Part shown: piece after piece, positions 7,893-16,531 of the stretch
How positions within the stretch are numbered: the first letter of the stretch is position 1
Layout: each line of letters starts with the position of its first letter
From: Candidatus Sulfotelmatobacter sp.
GTDB lineage: Bacteria > Acidobacteriota > Terriglobia > Terriglobales > Acidobacteriaceae
Assembly (NCBI GenBank): GCA_030039165.1
Contig: JASHQM010000133.1
Span: forward strand, 1 to 46,922
Direction: 5' to 3'
DNA length: 46,922 bases
Made by a program: the position numbers and the translations under genes
Notes under the pieces: model-generated
The model's input: only the letters and a program-made list of their open reading frames with translations
What the model was told of the DNA's origin: nothing
The model's database searches: none

Positions 7893-9188
7893 ATGAAAGC
7901 TGCATCTGAAATCGTGATGCGACCGGCGAGGAATGTTCGGGGCAGTGTAAGCCTTCCCGGAGATAAATCGATTTCGCATCGTTACGCGATGCTGGCGGCA
8001 TTGGCGCAGGGACGATCCCGGCTCACTAATTATTCGACCGGCGCGGACTGTGCCAGCACACTCGGTTGCCTGCGCGGGCTAGGCGTAAAGTGGGAGCGGA
8101 AGGATGCGGGCAATGTAATCGAGGTGCAGGGAAGCGCGCTTTCGCTGCGTGCGCCGAACGCGCCGCTGGATTGCGGGAATTCCGGATCGACGATCCGCAT
8201 GTTGAGCGGGATTCTATCCGCGCAATCGTTCGCGAGCGAACTGAAGGGAGACGAGTCGCTGTCACGGCGTCCGATGCAGCGAGTGATTACGCCGCTTACG
8301 GCGATGGGCGCGCGAATTGAGTCGCAGGATGGGCGGCCGCCGCTGCGGATCGCCGGCACGAGACTGAAAGGCGTCTCATACAACATGCCTGTCGCGAGCG
8401 CGCAAGTGAAGACCTGCCTGCTGTTCGCCGGGGTGCTGGCCGAAGGTGAAACTCTGGTGTCTGAGCCGGCCAGGACGCGCGACCACGGAGAACTGGCGCT
8501 GCGCGCATTCGGGGCGCAGGTCGAACGCAGTGGAAATGAAGTCCGCATTCGAGGCGGACAGCGCTTAAAGGGGATCGAAGCGCGGATTCCGGGTGATATT
8601 TCCAGCGCAGCTTTCTTTTTGTGCGCGGCGGCGCTGTTTCCGGATTCCCAGTTGACGATAACCGGGCTGTTGACGAATCCGACCCGTGCGCGGCTGCTCG
8701 ACATTTTGCTGCAGATGGGAGTTCGCATTTCAGTCACCGAGCTGGAAGAGGCGCATGGCGAGCTGACAGGGACGTTGCAGGTGCAGGGTGGGCCGCTGAA
8801 AGGCGCGACCATCGCAGACTCTGATTCGGCAGCTTTGATCGACGAGATTCCGGTGCTGGCGGCGATTGCTCCTTATACGGAAGAGGGAATCGAGATTCAC
8901 GATGCCAAGGAACTGCGAGTAAAGGAATCCGACCGTATTGCGGCCCTCGCTAGAAATCTGCGCGCCATGGGCGCAGAAGTGGAAGAGCGCGACGATGGAT
9001 TGAGGATTCTCGGTAGGCAATCGCTTCATGGAGCGGAGATCGACTCGTTTGGCGACCATCGCATTGCGATGGCCTTCAGTATCGCCGCCTTGCGGGCGCA
9101 GGGTGAAACGCTGATTCGCGGCAGCGACTCCGCTGCCATCTCCTACCCGGGATTTTTCTCTGCGCTGGAAGGGTTGATTGAACGTTGA
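7893..9188 (+). CDS. aroA: 3-Phosphoshikimate 1-carboxyvinyltransferase (EPSP synthase)
   Basis: EPSP synthase joins shikimate-3-phosphate and phosphoenolpyruvate in the shikimate pathway. The 431 residues contain LPGDKSISHRYAML (residues 21-34), LDCGNSGSTIRMLSG, the catalytic region DSDSAALIDEIPVLA, KELRVKESDRI and GDHRIAMAFSIAAL, all expected for a full-length enzyme. The start lacks a ribosome site. TATATT at 7878-7883 lies nine bases before ATG, so the mRNA may be leaderless. No other aro gene is nearby. A CBS-domain gene follows on the same strand. Confidence 0.97.
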   Translation: MKAASEIVMRPARNVRGSVSLPGDKSISHRYAMLAALAQGRSRLTNYSTGADCASTLGCLRGLGVKWERKDAGNVIEVQGSALSLRAPNAPLDCGNSGSTIRMLSGILSAQSFASELKGDESLSRRPMQRVITPLTAMGARIESQDGRPPLRIAGTRLKGVSYNMPVASAQVKTCLLFAGVLAEGETLVSEPARTRDHGELALRAFGAQVERSGNEVRIRGGQRLKGIEARIPGDISSAAFFLCAAALFPDSQLTITGLLTNPTRARLLDILLQMGVRISVTELEEAHGELTGTLQVQGGPLKGATIADSDSAALIDEIPVLAAIAPYTEEGIEIHDAKELRVKESDRIAALARNLRAMGAEVEERDDGLRILGRQSLHGAEIDSFGDHRIAMAFSIAALRAQGETLIRGSDSAAISYPGFFSALEGLIER

Positions 9189-9331
9189 GTAGGACCTGCC
9201 GGTCTCAAAATAGGCTCTGCATCGCGCGAGTTCTGCCCGACCAAAGTCCGCCTTCGTATGGTAAAGTAGAGGCCTCGCGCCTGTTGGCCGGGTCTCGAGT
9301 CCGTATCCGGCCACCTACAAAGGAGTTTGCC

Positions 9332-9742
9332 ATGGCCACCCTCCGCAATCTGGTAAAAGACCGCAAAGTTTACACGATCGAAGCCGGACGCACCGTGCTG
9401 GAGGCGGCGCGCTTCATGATGGAACGCAACGTCGGGGCGCTGCCGGTAGTGCGCGATGGAGAACTGGCGGGAATTATTTCCGAGCGCGACATCATGAATC
9501 GCGTTGTGGCTGCAGGCCGCACGCCTGGGCATACGAGCGTGGCGGAAGTGATGACGGCACGGCCGCGGGCGGTGGGCCTGGATGAAACTCTGGAAGAGTG
9601 CTTGTTCATCATGCGCGAATTCGGATTCCGCCATTTGCCGATCGTCGATGGCAGGGAACTGAAGGGGCTGGTTTCGTTGCGCGACGTGCTTATGCATCAG
9701 GCAGGGGAGATCGAGCGACAGAACCGGAAGGCTGCCTCGTAA
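9332..9742 (+). CDS. Tandem CBS-domain protein
   Basis: 136 residues made of two CBS domains and little else: about 10-65 (KVYTIEAGRTVLEAARFMMERNVGALPVV, ISERDIMNRVV) and about 72-128 (VAEVMTARPRAVGLDETLEECLFIMREFGFRHLPIVD, LVSLRDVL). Such pairs form a Bateman module that usually binds adenosine nucleotides. Stand-alone versions often regulate an unlinked enzyme or channel. Start is ATG after a strong AAAGGAG site. The same frame runs upstream to 9185, but that part overlaps the aroA end and has no ribosome site. Confidence 0.93.
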   Translation: MATLRNLVKDRKVYTIEAGRTVLEAARFMMERNVGALPVVRDGELAGIISERDIMNRVVAAGRTPGHTSVAEVMTARPRAVGLDETLEECLFIMREFGFRHLPIVDGRELKGLVSLRDVLMHQAGEIERQNRKAAS

Positions 9743-9775
9743 AACGGCTTTCGGCTGCGGCGCTCAGACTTCGGG

Positions 9776-10531
9776 TCACGGCCGCTTCTGCAGGAGCAGT
9801 TCTCCTGGTTCGGGCGGCAGCTTGAAGGGAAATTCGAATACGTAATTCGCGACCGGCACGCGCAGAATAAATTCCTCCTGCTTTTTCCAGTCCCCGAGCC
9901 ATTTGTTTTTAGTGTCGAAGAAAACCCAGCCGCTGACTTCCGGAGTGCCACCGTTCAAGTGCGCTGGATGCATGGCATCGCGGCCGAGAAAATCGATCAG
10001 CTCACTCACTGATTTCTGATAGTCCTGTTCACGGGCTTCAGCGTTCTCTTTTTTCTGAGGATGATGGGTGACCCACCGGCGGGTTTCAGCGTCGGCGGCG
10101 TCGGCATCGGCCTGAACTTTTTCAGCGTAATCATCGGGATCGAGCGCGGGCTGCACCACTTTGAAGTGCTTCATGAACTGAAGTGTGATTCCCTCAGTGT
10201 TCGTCTGCAAAGTTCCAGGGCCGCGATAGCGAATGGTCAGCAGAACTCCCAGGATAGGCTCGATGCGATGGCGGATGATTTGCAGCTCACGCGCGTCAAT
10301 GGCGAGGATGACGGCGTAGTCTCCCGACCAGACGCCATAGCGGTACTTGCCGTCATCATCGCGAGAGAAAGTGCAGCCCGGCCGGGTTTCACTCCAGCGA
10401 ATGGTGTTGGGCTGAGTTTTGTTTTTCGCCTGATCAGGCGTGGCGCTTGCAGGAGCACCATGCGATGCAGTTAGCACAGCGCATGCAAAACAAAGGGCAA
10501 GAAAACGCCACACGGTGTGATTGATAAACAC
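9776..10531 (-). CDS. Secreted hypothetical protein, 251 aa
   Basis: Unrecognised. The GTG start at 10531 gives a signal peptide (FLALCFACAVLTASHGAPASA) followed by a mature domain with alternating beta segments and a charged helix (YAEKVQADADAADAETRRWVTH). It ends with FPFKLPPEPGELLLQKRP. A second GTG seven codons in is also possible. It begins 16 bases after the stop of the next gene upstream on the minus strand, so the two may share a transcript. Probably periplasmic. Confidence 0.7.
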   Translation of the reverse strand: MFINHTVWRFLALCFACAVLTASHGAPASATPDQAKNKTQPNTIRWSETRPGCTFSRDDDGKYRYGVWSGDYAVILAIDARELQIIRHRIEPILGVLLTIRYRGPGTLQTNTEGITLQFMKHFKVVQPALDPDDYAEKVQADADAADAETRRWVTHHPQKKENAEAREQDYQKSVSELIDFLGRDAMHPAHLNGGTPEVSGWVFFDTKNKWLGDWKKQEEFILRVPVANYVFEFPFKLPPEPGELLLQKRP

Positions 10532-10547
10532 GGGTCAATGGCCTGAT

Positions 10548-11570
10548 TCAGTTTACCGTCAATGTTACGGTGGCTGCGCTGGTAGTGGAGTTGGCGGGGC
10601 CGTTGCCCTTCTGGTCGGTAGCGGAGAGAGTAAACGTGTAGGTGTTCTTGGGCGTGGTCAGGCCGGTGGGATTGTTGGTGTAATTCGTGTTACACGCGGG
10701 CAGCAGGATCAGACCGGTGGCCATCGCCATCAACAGAATCCATCCCATCAACTTGAGCCGGCGCTTCTTAGGACGGGCGGTTCCGGCCAGCAACAATACC
10801 GGAAAGAGCAGCGACAGAAGGTAGAACGGCCGCGGCAACCAGAGCGGCGGAGTGACCGTCGGAATGTTGCCCAAGGTTGTGATCGTAAGCATCGTGGTGG
10901 GCGAAGGACCACTGGTTACGGCCACCGAGGGAGGGCTAAACGTGCAGTAGGGAGCTGCGGCCACGACTGGAGATACCGAGAGGCAGGCTAGAGTTACGGT
11001 TCCGGTGTAGTTTCCGATCGGCGAAACGGTGACGGTAGTAGTGGCCACATTGCCAGGAGTGATCGGGCTTGGAGTTGCTGTCGTAGGCAAGACTGATAGC
11101 GCGTAATCCTGGGCAACGGGAACGACGTTGATCGCCAACGCTATGGTCAGGACATCTGAGCCGCTGGTCCCGGTAACGGTGATGGAATAGAGCCCTGGCG
11201 GGGTGGGGGCGGTGCAAGTTGAAGAGGTGCCGCCACAACTACTGATGGTAAGAGAGGCACCTCCGGGCGGAGTTTCGGAGTCGGGACTAATCAAACAGGT
11301 CGGCAGGTTCGACGTTACCGTGGTTGACGTTACGGCGCAGGTCAAAGAGACTGCACTGTCAAAACCGGAGCCTGAAACCGCGGCCACGTTAATAGTGCTG
11401 ACGGCGGAGTCGCCGGGATCGAGCGCGGGCGGACTAAACGCCGAGGGAGTCAGAGTAAACGGCACCGTCTGCGCATTGGAGCCCAGGGCTCCCAATACAG
11501 ACAACAACACCGCATAAACGATGTGACGCACAACGTGCCTGGAATTTACCATCAGCGGACCAGAATTCAC
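10548..11570 (-). CDS. Secreted Ig-like protein with internal membrane hairpin
   Basis: 340 residues from a GTG that follows GGAGGA; an ATG at 11552 is an alternative. Order: signal peptide (HIVYAVLLSVLGALGSNAQ), an intact Ig-like repeat ending in TPPGLYSITVTGTSG...ALAINVV, a second Ig-like repeat that stops at PTTMLTITT, a hydrophobic segment (FYLLSLLFPVLLLAG), a basic loop (PKKRRLK), a second hydrophobic segment ending LILLPACN, and a short tail TTPKNTYTFTLSATD...ATVTLTVN. The tail looks like the missing last strands of the second repeat. The neighbouring SBBP protein has the same plan. Function unknown; surface-exposed by inference. Confidence 0.8.
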   Translation of the reverse strand: MNSGPLMVNSRHVVRHIVYAVLLSVLGALGSNAQTVPFTLTPSAFSPPALDPGDSAVSTINVAAVSGSGFDSAVSLTCAVTSTTVTSNLPTCLISPDSETPPGGASLTISSCGGTSSTCTAPTPPGLYSITVTGTSGSDVLTIALAINVVPVAQDYALSVLPTTATPSPITPGNVATTTVTVSPIGNYTGTVTLACLSVSPVVAAAPYCTFSPPSVAVTSGPSPTTMLTITTLGNIPTVTPPLWLPRPFYLLSLLFPVLLLAGTARPKKRRLKLMGWILLMAMATGLILLPACNTNYTNNPTGLTTPKNTYTFTLSATDQKGNGPANSTTSAATVTLTVN

Positions 11571-11799
11571 TAGCTTCGATTCCTCCAAGTAATGCAAACG
11601 CTGCCCGCGCCGGCAAAAATGCCAGCCGGTCCATCTTTAAGACTCTGGGCGGCAGGAATTCTAGCGACGGACGATCCTGGCTGCCACGTCAATTTCGCCG
11701 CACATGCAAATGTACACGAAATACTGCGCGCCACTGGGCAAGAAGAATCTTAGACCAGAGTTGGGGGGCATGCCAATGGAGCGCCGTCCATGACACAAA

Positions 11800-11821
11800 G
11801 GCCGCCTCATGCGAGGCGGCC
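11800..11821 (-). terminator. Rho-independent-like terminator after SBBP gene
   Basis: Perfect 9-bp stem GGCCGCCTC / GAGGCGGCC (11800-11808 / 11813-11821) with an ATGC loop, 20 bases beyond the SBBP stop. In the minus direction the stem is followed by CTTTGTGTC, a weak U-run. Confidence 0.6.
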
Positions 11822-11841
11822 CGGATCATTTTGGTCGCGGT

Positions 11842-14800
11842 TTAATTCACCGTCAGAGTGATTTGGGCGGTTTGGGTGATTTTGTTCGCATCCGTGCCCG
11901 TGGCAGTGATGGTAATCGTATAGCTGCCGGCCGGAGTTCCGGCCGCGCCTGTGGTTACGGATACGGCGGAGCTCTGGGCCCCGAGCCCAGCTGCGTCACT
12001 GGCCGCCACAGTGAAGCTATACATGGTCGAGGCAGACAGGCCGGTCACATTGAAGCTGGTGCTGGTGGAAGTACCGATTTGAGTTCCATTCTGGTAGATC
12101 GTATAGCCACTCACAGAACAATTCGCGGCCAGGCCGCTAGGCGCGGTCCAGTTCAAAGTGGTTCCCGAACTCGTCGTGTTAGAAGCTGCCAAACCTGTGG
12201 GAGCCCCGGGAACGGCCGTGCAGTTTCCGGTGCCGCTGTTATTGTTGCTGCCGCCCCCGCAGGCTGGCATGAGGACGACAGAAGCAAGCAACATGACCAC
12301 AATCAGCGCGCCCAGCATTTTTCTGCGCTGCGAAGGCGAGATCCAGAACACGACGCCCGCCAGCGAAAATGCCGCTATCGGGAGCGAGAGGCCATAGAAA
12401 GTCTTGCGGTTTTGAGGAGTGCCTGAGCCCGGCGCGGTCGTTTTGATGGTGAGCGTGCTGGTCGCGCCTGCGGCTGTGGGCGTGACGGGAGTGGTTGAAA
12501 AACCGCCGCACGCAGGAAGCGGAGAGCCGCTGCCGCTCACGCTGCAAGTCAGGTTAACGGCAGAGTTGTAGCCGTTGTCGGCAGTCAGAGTGATGGTGGA
12601 CGTGGCTGACGAACCTGGCGAAACAGCGGACGGCGTCGTAGCTGCGAGGGTGAAGGATGCAGTGGTTGGTTGGGTGTAGCTGACCGCGAAGGCATCGGTA
12701 GCGCCGCCTGGAGCCGATTGCACCACCCCGGTCGTCACTGGAAAGGTGTTGGAACTGCCCGTGGGAGGTGCAGTGCTCCCGGTGACGTAGATATTTGAGC
12801 CCGTTGAATTCACCGCGATGGCACCGTAGTCGCCGTTGTCCTCAACCCCGGGCCCGCCAAGGTAAGTGGAAAAAACGAGCTGTGTCCCCGAGGAGTTAAT
12901 CTCGCTTACGAAAGCATCAAAAAGGCCGCCAATGGCAGGTTGAGTGGCATTGACTGAAAAGACGTTCGCGCCCGATGAGTCGGTCTGGCCGGTTATATAC
13001 GCGTTGTTATTTCCATCAAGGGCAATGCTGCCACCCGAATCATCTCCGCTGCCGCCAAGGTAGGTCGAGTACGCCAGGGGGGCAGTACCAGTGGGATTGA
13101 GCTTGGTGACGAACGCATCGCTGCTGCCGCCGCCGTACATCGTCTGGAGCGCGGTCATGGTTACCGGAAAATTGTTTGATTGCGTGGTTCCGGTAACGTA
13201 GGCGCTGCCGGTAGAGTCGGCGGCGATGCCTGCGCCTACATCGGGGCCCGAGCCCCCGAGGAACGTCGAATATACGTAGCCGCTTCCGGTGGGGTTGATA
13301 ACAGTGACGAATGCGCTCGTGCGGCCGCTGCTACACCCGCCGCAGGCGGTTTGAAAAGCACCACTCGTTGTGTGAAAGGTTGCACTGGCGGTCTGTCCGG
13401 TGACATAGGCGTCATCGGAGGAATCGACAGCGACGGCATTTGCCTTGTCGCCGACGGTGCTGCCGCCCAGGTAAGTCGAATACGCCAACGCACTGCCGGA
13501 GGAGTTCAGTTTGGTGACAAATCCACTGCTCACGCTTCCGGTCAAATAGCCCTGAAGGGGGTTCATCGTGGGGAAGTTGCTAGAGGAGGTTGATCCCACC
13601 ACCAGCACATCTCCGGAGCCGTCAGAAGCCAGCGCAATCCCCAGGCCGAAGTCACTGCCGGAACCGCCGAGATAGGTCGAGTAGGTCAGCGCCGAACCGG
13701 TCGAATTCAGCTCGAGGACAAATGAATTGAAGGTTGAAGTGCTGGTGCAACTTTTGCAGGAGCCCTGGAAGGGAGTCCCGGCCGTAGGGAAGTCTGTGGA
13801 TGAAGTTGCGCCGGTGACGAAGACATTGTTGGAGGAATCGATGGCGATGGCGTTTCCGCTGTCATTGCCGGGTCCGGCGGGAGTGCCACCACTCGTGGTG
13901 CCGCCAATATAAGTTGAGTAAACCAGTGCGGTGCCATTGGAGTTGATTTCGGAGACGAATGCGTTGGCGCCTCCGCTCGAACAGCTTCCGCAGCTAGCTT
14001 GATAGGGGGACTTGGTGGGGAAATTAGTGGAGGCGGTCTGTCCCGTGATATAAGCATTGCCGCTGCTGTCGATGGCAATGCCCTGGCCCTCGTCATCGCC
14101 GCTGCCGCCAAGATAGGTCGAGTAAGTGACCGCGACCGAAGGATCAATCACCAACTCCCGGCTGCGGTCATAAGGAGCCAATGCGAAGCTAACTTTGTTT
14201 CCGGCATGCAGAACAAATTGCGCGTCGACGGGCTGGCGCACGCCGTTGATCGTTTGATACGCGATTGGTTTGTGCAGGAGAATATTTCCGGCGTCGGAGG
14301 AAATCTTTAGATTGCCCGAGTCGTCCGTAGTCAGGGCGCCGACCGCGCCGGTGAAATGAAATCCGATAGGCGCCGGATCAGCGCCCGGGGTGACGATGAA
14401 GTCGAATTCGGTTTGGCGCTGCGCGCCGTGGAAAGCAAGATTGACCCCGGGATAAACATCGTGATAGGAAACGCGGGCATAGTGCGGTACGCCTGTGCGC
14501 CAGTTGCTGGGATTGCTGCCGATGAAATAGTTGCTCTTGCCCGGCAGCGGATCGCTAGCCGAGATTGCTGCGGGCAGCTGCGCACCCTTAAGTTGCATGC
14601 GGATGATCGTTGTGGAAACCGTTTCAGACCGGCGCGCTGCATTCCTCACCGGCAAATCAACCGCACCGCGGGTTGCCGATTGGGATGCTGACGAGCCGGA
14701 GTGCAGAGAGAACACGGCTTCGTTTCCGGTTAGAAACAGCGTATATCCGTCGCCGCGGGCCAAATATTGAACTTGAGAGTCGGTCTGGCCCTGGTTCTGC

Positions 14801-14997
14801 TCAAATTCCAGCGGAAGGGCCGCGTAGTTCGCACGCACGCGGGAGTGTGCCGTGTCTATCGCGGAGGTTGAGGAAGCAGCGTGGTAATGCCTGCTCAAGG
14901 GAATGAATGCCGCTACGCCAGCGACAATCACGAGCGGGATAATGCACAATGCACATACCGCGGCTCTATGTGCAACTCGAGCAACTGGTTTCGACAA
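11842..14997 (-). CDS. SBBP-repeat surface protein with Ig-like, FN3 and membrane hairpin
   Basis: 1051 residues. TTG start, supported by AGGAGGG six bases upstream. Order: N-terminal hydrophobic signal/anchor (about 10-33), a domain opening LPLEFEQNQGQTDSQVQYLARGDGY common in SBBP proteins, then seven repeats of the form YSTYLGGSGDD...AIDSSGNAYITGQT..NFPT (one seven-bladed beta-propeller), then an Ig-like stretch ending TSTLTIKTT. A two-helix hairpin follows with the QRRK loop, ending VVLMPACGGG, then a fibronectin type III domain (PGAPTGLAASNTTSSGTTLNW) and a terminal GTPAGSYTITITATG...ITLTVN. Probably cell-surface adhesion or recognition. Own promoter at 15136-15164. Confidence 0.88.
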   Translation of the reverse strand: MSKPVARVAHRAAVCALCIIPLVIVAGVAAFIPLSRHYHAASSTSAIDTAHSRVRANYAALPLEFEQNQGQTDSQVQYLARGDGYTLFLTGNEAVFSLHSGSSASQSATRGAVDLPVRNAARRSETVSTTIIRMQLKGAQLPAAISASDPLPGKSNYFIGSNPSNWRTGVPHYARVSYHDVYPGVNLAFHGAQRQTEFDFIVTPGADPAPIGFHFTGAVGALTTDDSGNLKISSDAGNILLHKPIAYQTINGVRQPVDAQFVLHAGNKVSFALAPYDRSRELVIDPSVAVTYSTYLGGSGDDEGQGIAIDSSGNAYITGQTASTNFPTKSPYQASCGSCSSGGANAFVSEINSNGTALVYSTYIGGTTSGGTPAGPGNDSGNAIAIDSSNNVFVTGATSSTDFPTAGTPFQGSCKSCTSTSTFNSFVLELNSTGSALTYSTYLGGSGSDFGLGIALASDGSGDVLVVGSTSSSNFPTMNPLQGYLTGSVSSGFVTKLNSSGSALAYSTYLGGSTVGDKANAVAVDSSDDAYVTGQTASATFHTTSGAFQTACGGCSSGRTSAFVTVINPTGSGYVYSTFLGGSGPDVGAGIAADSTGSAYVTGTTQSNNFPVTMTALQTMYGGGSSDAFVTKLNPTGTAPLAYSTYLGGSGDDSGGSIALDGNNNAYITGQTDSSGANVFSVNATQPAIGGLFDAFVSEINSSGTQLVFSTYLGGPGVEDNGDYGAIAVNSTGSNIYVTGSTAPPTGSSNTFPVTTGVVQSAPGGATDAFAVSYTQPTTASFTLAATTPSAVSPGSSATSTITLTADNGYNSAVNLTCSVSGSGSPLPACGGFSTTPVTPTAAGATSTLTIKTTAPGSGTPQNRKTFYGLSLPIAAFSLAGVVFWISPSQRRKMLGALIVVMLLASVVLMPACGGGSNNNSGTGNCTAVPGAPTGLAASNTTSSGTTLNWTAPSGLAANCSVSGYTIYQNGTQIGTSTSTSFNVTGLSASTMYSFTVAASDAAGLGAQSSAVSVTTGAAGTPAGSYTITITATGTDANKITQTAQITLTVN
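12650..14140 (-). repeat. Seven in-gene SBBP repeats
   Basis: Seven degenerate direct repeats inside the SBBP gene, spaced roughly 190-230 bases, each coding a blade with a YSTYLGG-type strand and an AYVTGQT-type strand. The nucleotide core is similar between copies, for example CCGCCAAGGTAGGTCGAGTA near 13052 and CCGCCAAGATAGGTCGAGTA near 14106 on the plus strand. This is protein-repeat structure, not a mobile or CRISPR repeat. Confidence 0.8.
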
Positions 14998-15135
14998 GAC
15001 GACCCTCCTGATTTTGAAGCATGAAACCTCGATTGGAATAAAAACACTCGTGGGAAGCCTGATCGAGCTGGGATGTTGGGCAGGCTTTCACCGCAGAATG
15101 ATAAAAAATGAAAAAAGTTGCAGCTTTGATTGGCG

Positions 15136-15164
15136 AGTATGGCCTGCGTGGCCACACTTGTCAA
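15136..15164 (-). promoter_or_regulatory. Promoter of SBBP gene
   Basis: Minus-strand TTGACA (15164-15159), 17-nt spacer, CATACT (15141-15136). The predicted start is near 15129, giving a leader of about 130 nt before the TTG start with its AGGAGGG site. Confidence 0.5.
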
Positions 15165-15190
15165 CTCAATCGAGGTAGCAATTTAGATAC

Positions 15191-15262
15191 CAGAGGCCCG
15201 CATGGATATGCCGCGTATCTGCTGCGCAAGGCGAGTTCTTGCAGTATGTAACTGGGCCTCTG
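15191..15262 (+). ncRNA. Candidate structured RNA (strand uncertain)
   Basis: In the divergent SBBP/lacI region, a perfect 9-bp closing stem CAGAGGCCC (15191-15199) / GGGCCTCTG (15254-15262) encloses two small hairpins: GCAT-GGAT-ATGC (15200-15211) and CTGCgCAAG / CTTGCAG (15222-15244). An alternative stem AGATAC (15185-15190) / GTATCT (15215-15220) would form a pseudoknot or a competing fold. On the plus strand a TTTTT run follows at about 15272. It matches no RNA family I recognise. It lies outside the predicted SBBP and lacI transcripts. Confidence 0.3.
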
Positions 15263-15383
15263 CATGGGCTATTTTTGATCGCCAGTCGCTGCGTGAAAAA
15301 AACCTGCGCAATGTGGGAAATGTGTGGCACTCGCGGGTGGCAATCGGGTGGGCATGTGCAGCGAGAGATATCGGAGCCGCATC

Positions 15384-15412
15384 TTGACACTCGTATTACT
15401 CTCTGCTGTAGT
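15384..15412 (+). promoter_or_regulatory. Promoter of lacI-type regulator
   Basis: TTGACA (15384-15389), 17-nt spacer and TGTAGT (15407-15412). The start would be near 15419, about 66 bases before the ATG. A perfect -35 and a four-of-six -10 make this plausible. Confidence 0.5.
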
Positions 15413-15484
15413 GTCCGCCTGGTGCCGGCGCTCATTTAAATCGAAGGAAAGGCCCGTTTTCATTGGGCGCACGATATAGCTGCC

Positions 15485-16531
15485 ATGGTCACGATTCGCG
15501 ATGTAGCAAAAGAGAGTGGGTTTTCATCGACCACAGTGTCGATCGTTTTGAACGACGCGCCGTTGGCCCGCTATATCCCCGTGGTCACGAAGAAACGCAT
15601 CGAGCGTGCCGCGGAAAAGCTGGGCTATCGCCCAAATCAGTTTGCGCGCTCGCTGCGCAGCAAGCGTAGCCATACCGTCGGGGTCATGGTATTCGACATG
15701 ACCGATCCTTATTGCACGCTGGTGCTGCGGGGGATCGAGAACACGCTGTATCAGGCATCTTATCTGCCGATTTTGACCGACGTCCACAACGAGCGCAGCC
15801 GCTTTGAACGTTATCTGGAAATGCTGCTCGATCGCCGCATTGAGGGACTGATCGTGCTGGCGAACTGGCTGTTTCTGGATATAAATCTCCTCGCCGATCT
15901 CGAAAAGAGCAGCATTCCAACCACATTGATCGGCTGCGAACTGAAAGGCGATTCCATGAGTTCGGTTATCGTGGACAACGAAGTCGGCGGCTACGCCGCC
16001 CTGGAGCACTTGCATTCGCTCGGGCACCGGAAGATCGCATTCATTCGCGGGCCGAAAACGCTGGCGGATAGTTCTCCACGTTGGAGGGGCATTCGCAAGT
16101 GCACCAAAGAGCGTGGGCTCGACATCGATAACCAACTGGTCGTCGATTTGCCAGATTCGCGCGATCCACTTTCGAGCTTTGAGGCCGGTCAGAAGCTGAC
16201 TGAGGAATTCATCAAGCAAAAGCGCGAATTTACTGCGTTGCTCGCCTTTGATGATATGACAGCTTTCGGAGCCATTCGAGCGCTGGATAAACATGGCTGG
16301 CGGGTTCCTGAGCGTTGCTCCGTAACCGGGTTCGATGACGTGGCAGCGTCAGCTTTGTGCACGCCACCGCTGACCACCATTCGCCAGCCGATGGAGGCCA
16401 TGGGTGCCGGCGCGGTGGGCATCGTGCTGGAAGGCATCAACTCCGTTCTGGAGAAGCGCGAAGTTGCCGCTCAGCACCGTAAGGTTGCTCCGCAACTGGT
16501 TGTGCGGGACTCGACGCGCAAGGCGGGGTAG
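15485..16531 (+). CDS. LacI-family transcriptional regulator
   Basis: 348 residues. The N-terminal helix-turn-helix VTIRDVAKESGFSSTTVSIVLND (2-24) and hinge helix region (RIERAAEKLGYRPNQFARSLRSKRS, 39-63) are typical LacI/GalR. The rest is a periplasmic-binding-protein-like sugar-sensing domain (HTVGVMVFDMTDPYCTLVLRGIE, HLHSLGHRKIAFIRGP, LLAFDDMTAFGAIRAL, VPERCSVTGFDDV). In Acidobacteriota such regulators often sit beside TonB receptors, and here one starts 304 bases downstream with a LacI-type operator in between. Ligand unknown, probably a sugar. No strong Shine-Dalgarno. Confidence 0.93.
   Translation: MVTIRDVAKESGFSSTTVSIVLNDAPLARYIPVVTKKRIERAAEKLGYRPNQFARSLRSKRSHTVGVMVFDMTDPYCTLVLRGIENTLYQASYLPILTDVHNERSRFERYLEMLLDRRIEGLIVLANWLFLDINLLADLEKSSIPTTLIGCELKGDSMSSVIVDNEVGGYAALEHLHSLGHRKIAFIRGPKTLADSSPRWRGIRKCTKERGLDIDNQLVVDLPDSRDPLSSFEAGQKLTEEFIKQKREFTALLAFDDMTAFGAIRALDKHGWRVPERCSVTGFDDVAASALCTPPLTTIRQPMEAMGAGAVGIVLEGINSVLEKREVAAQHRKVAPQLVVRDSTRKAG

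Larger units (their letters stand above)
14998..15484. other. Divergent intergenic region SBBP gene / lacI-type gene
   Basis: 487 bases. It contains the SBBP promoter and its ribosome site (CCCTCCT on the plus strand near 15004), the structured element at 15191-15262, and the lacI-type promoter at 15384-15412. No further coding frame is convincing. Confidence 0.7.

Noticed and set aside
12650..14140. CRISPR-like spaced repeats
   Set aside because: The repeats are in frame, degenerate and code for SBBP propeller blades.
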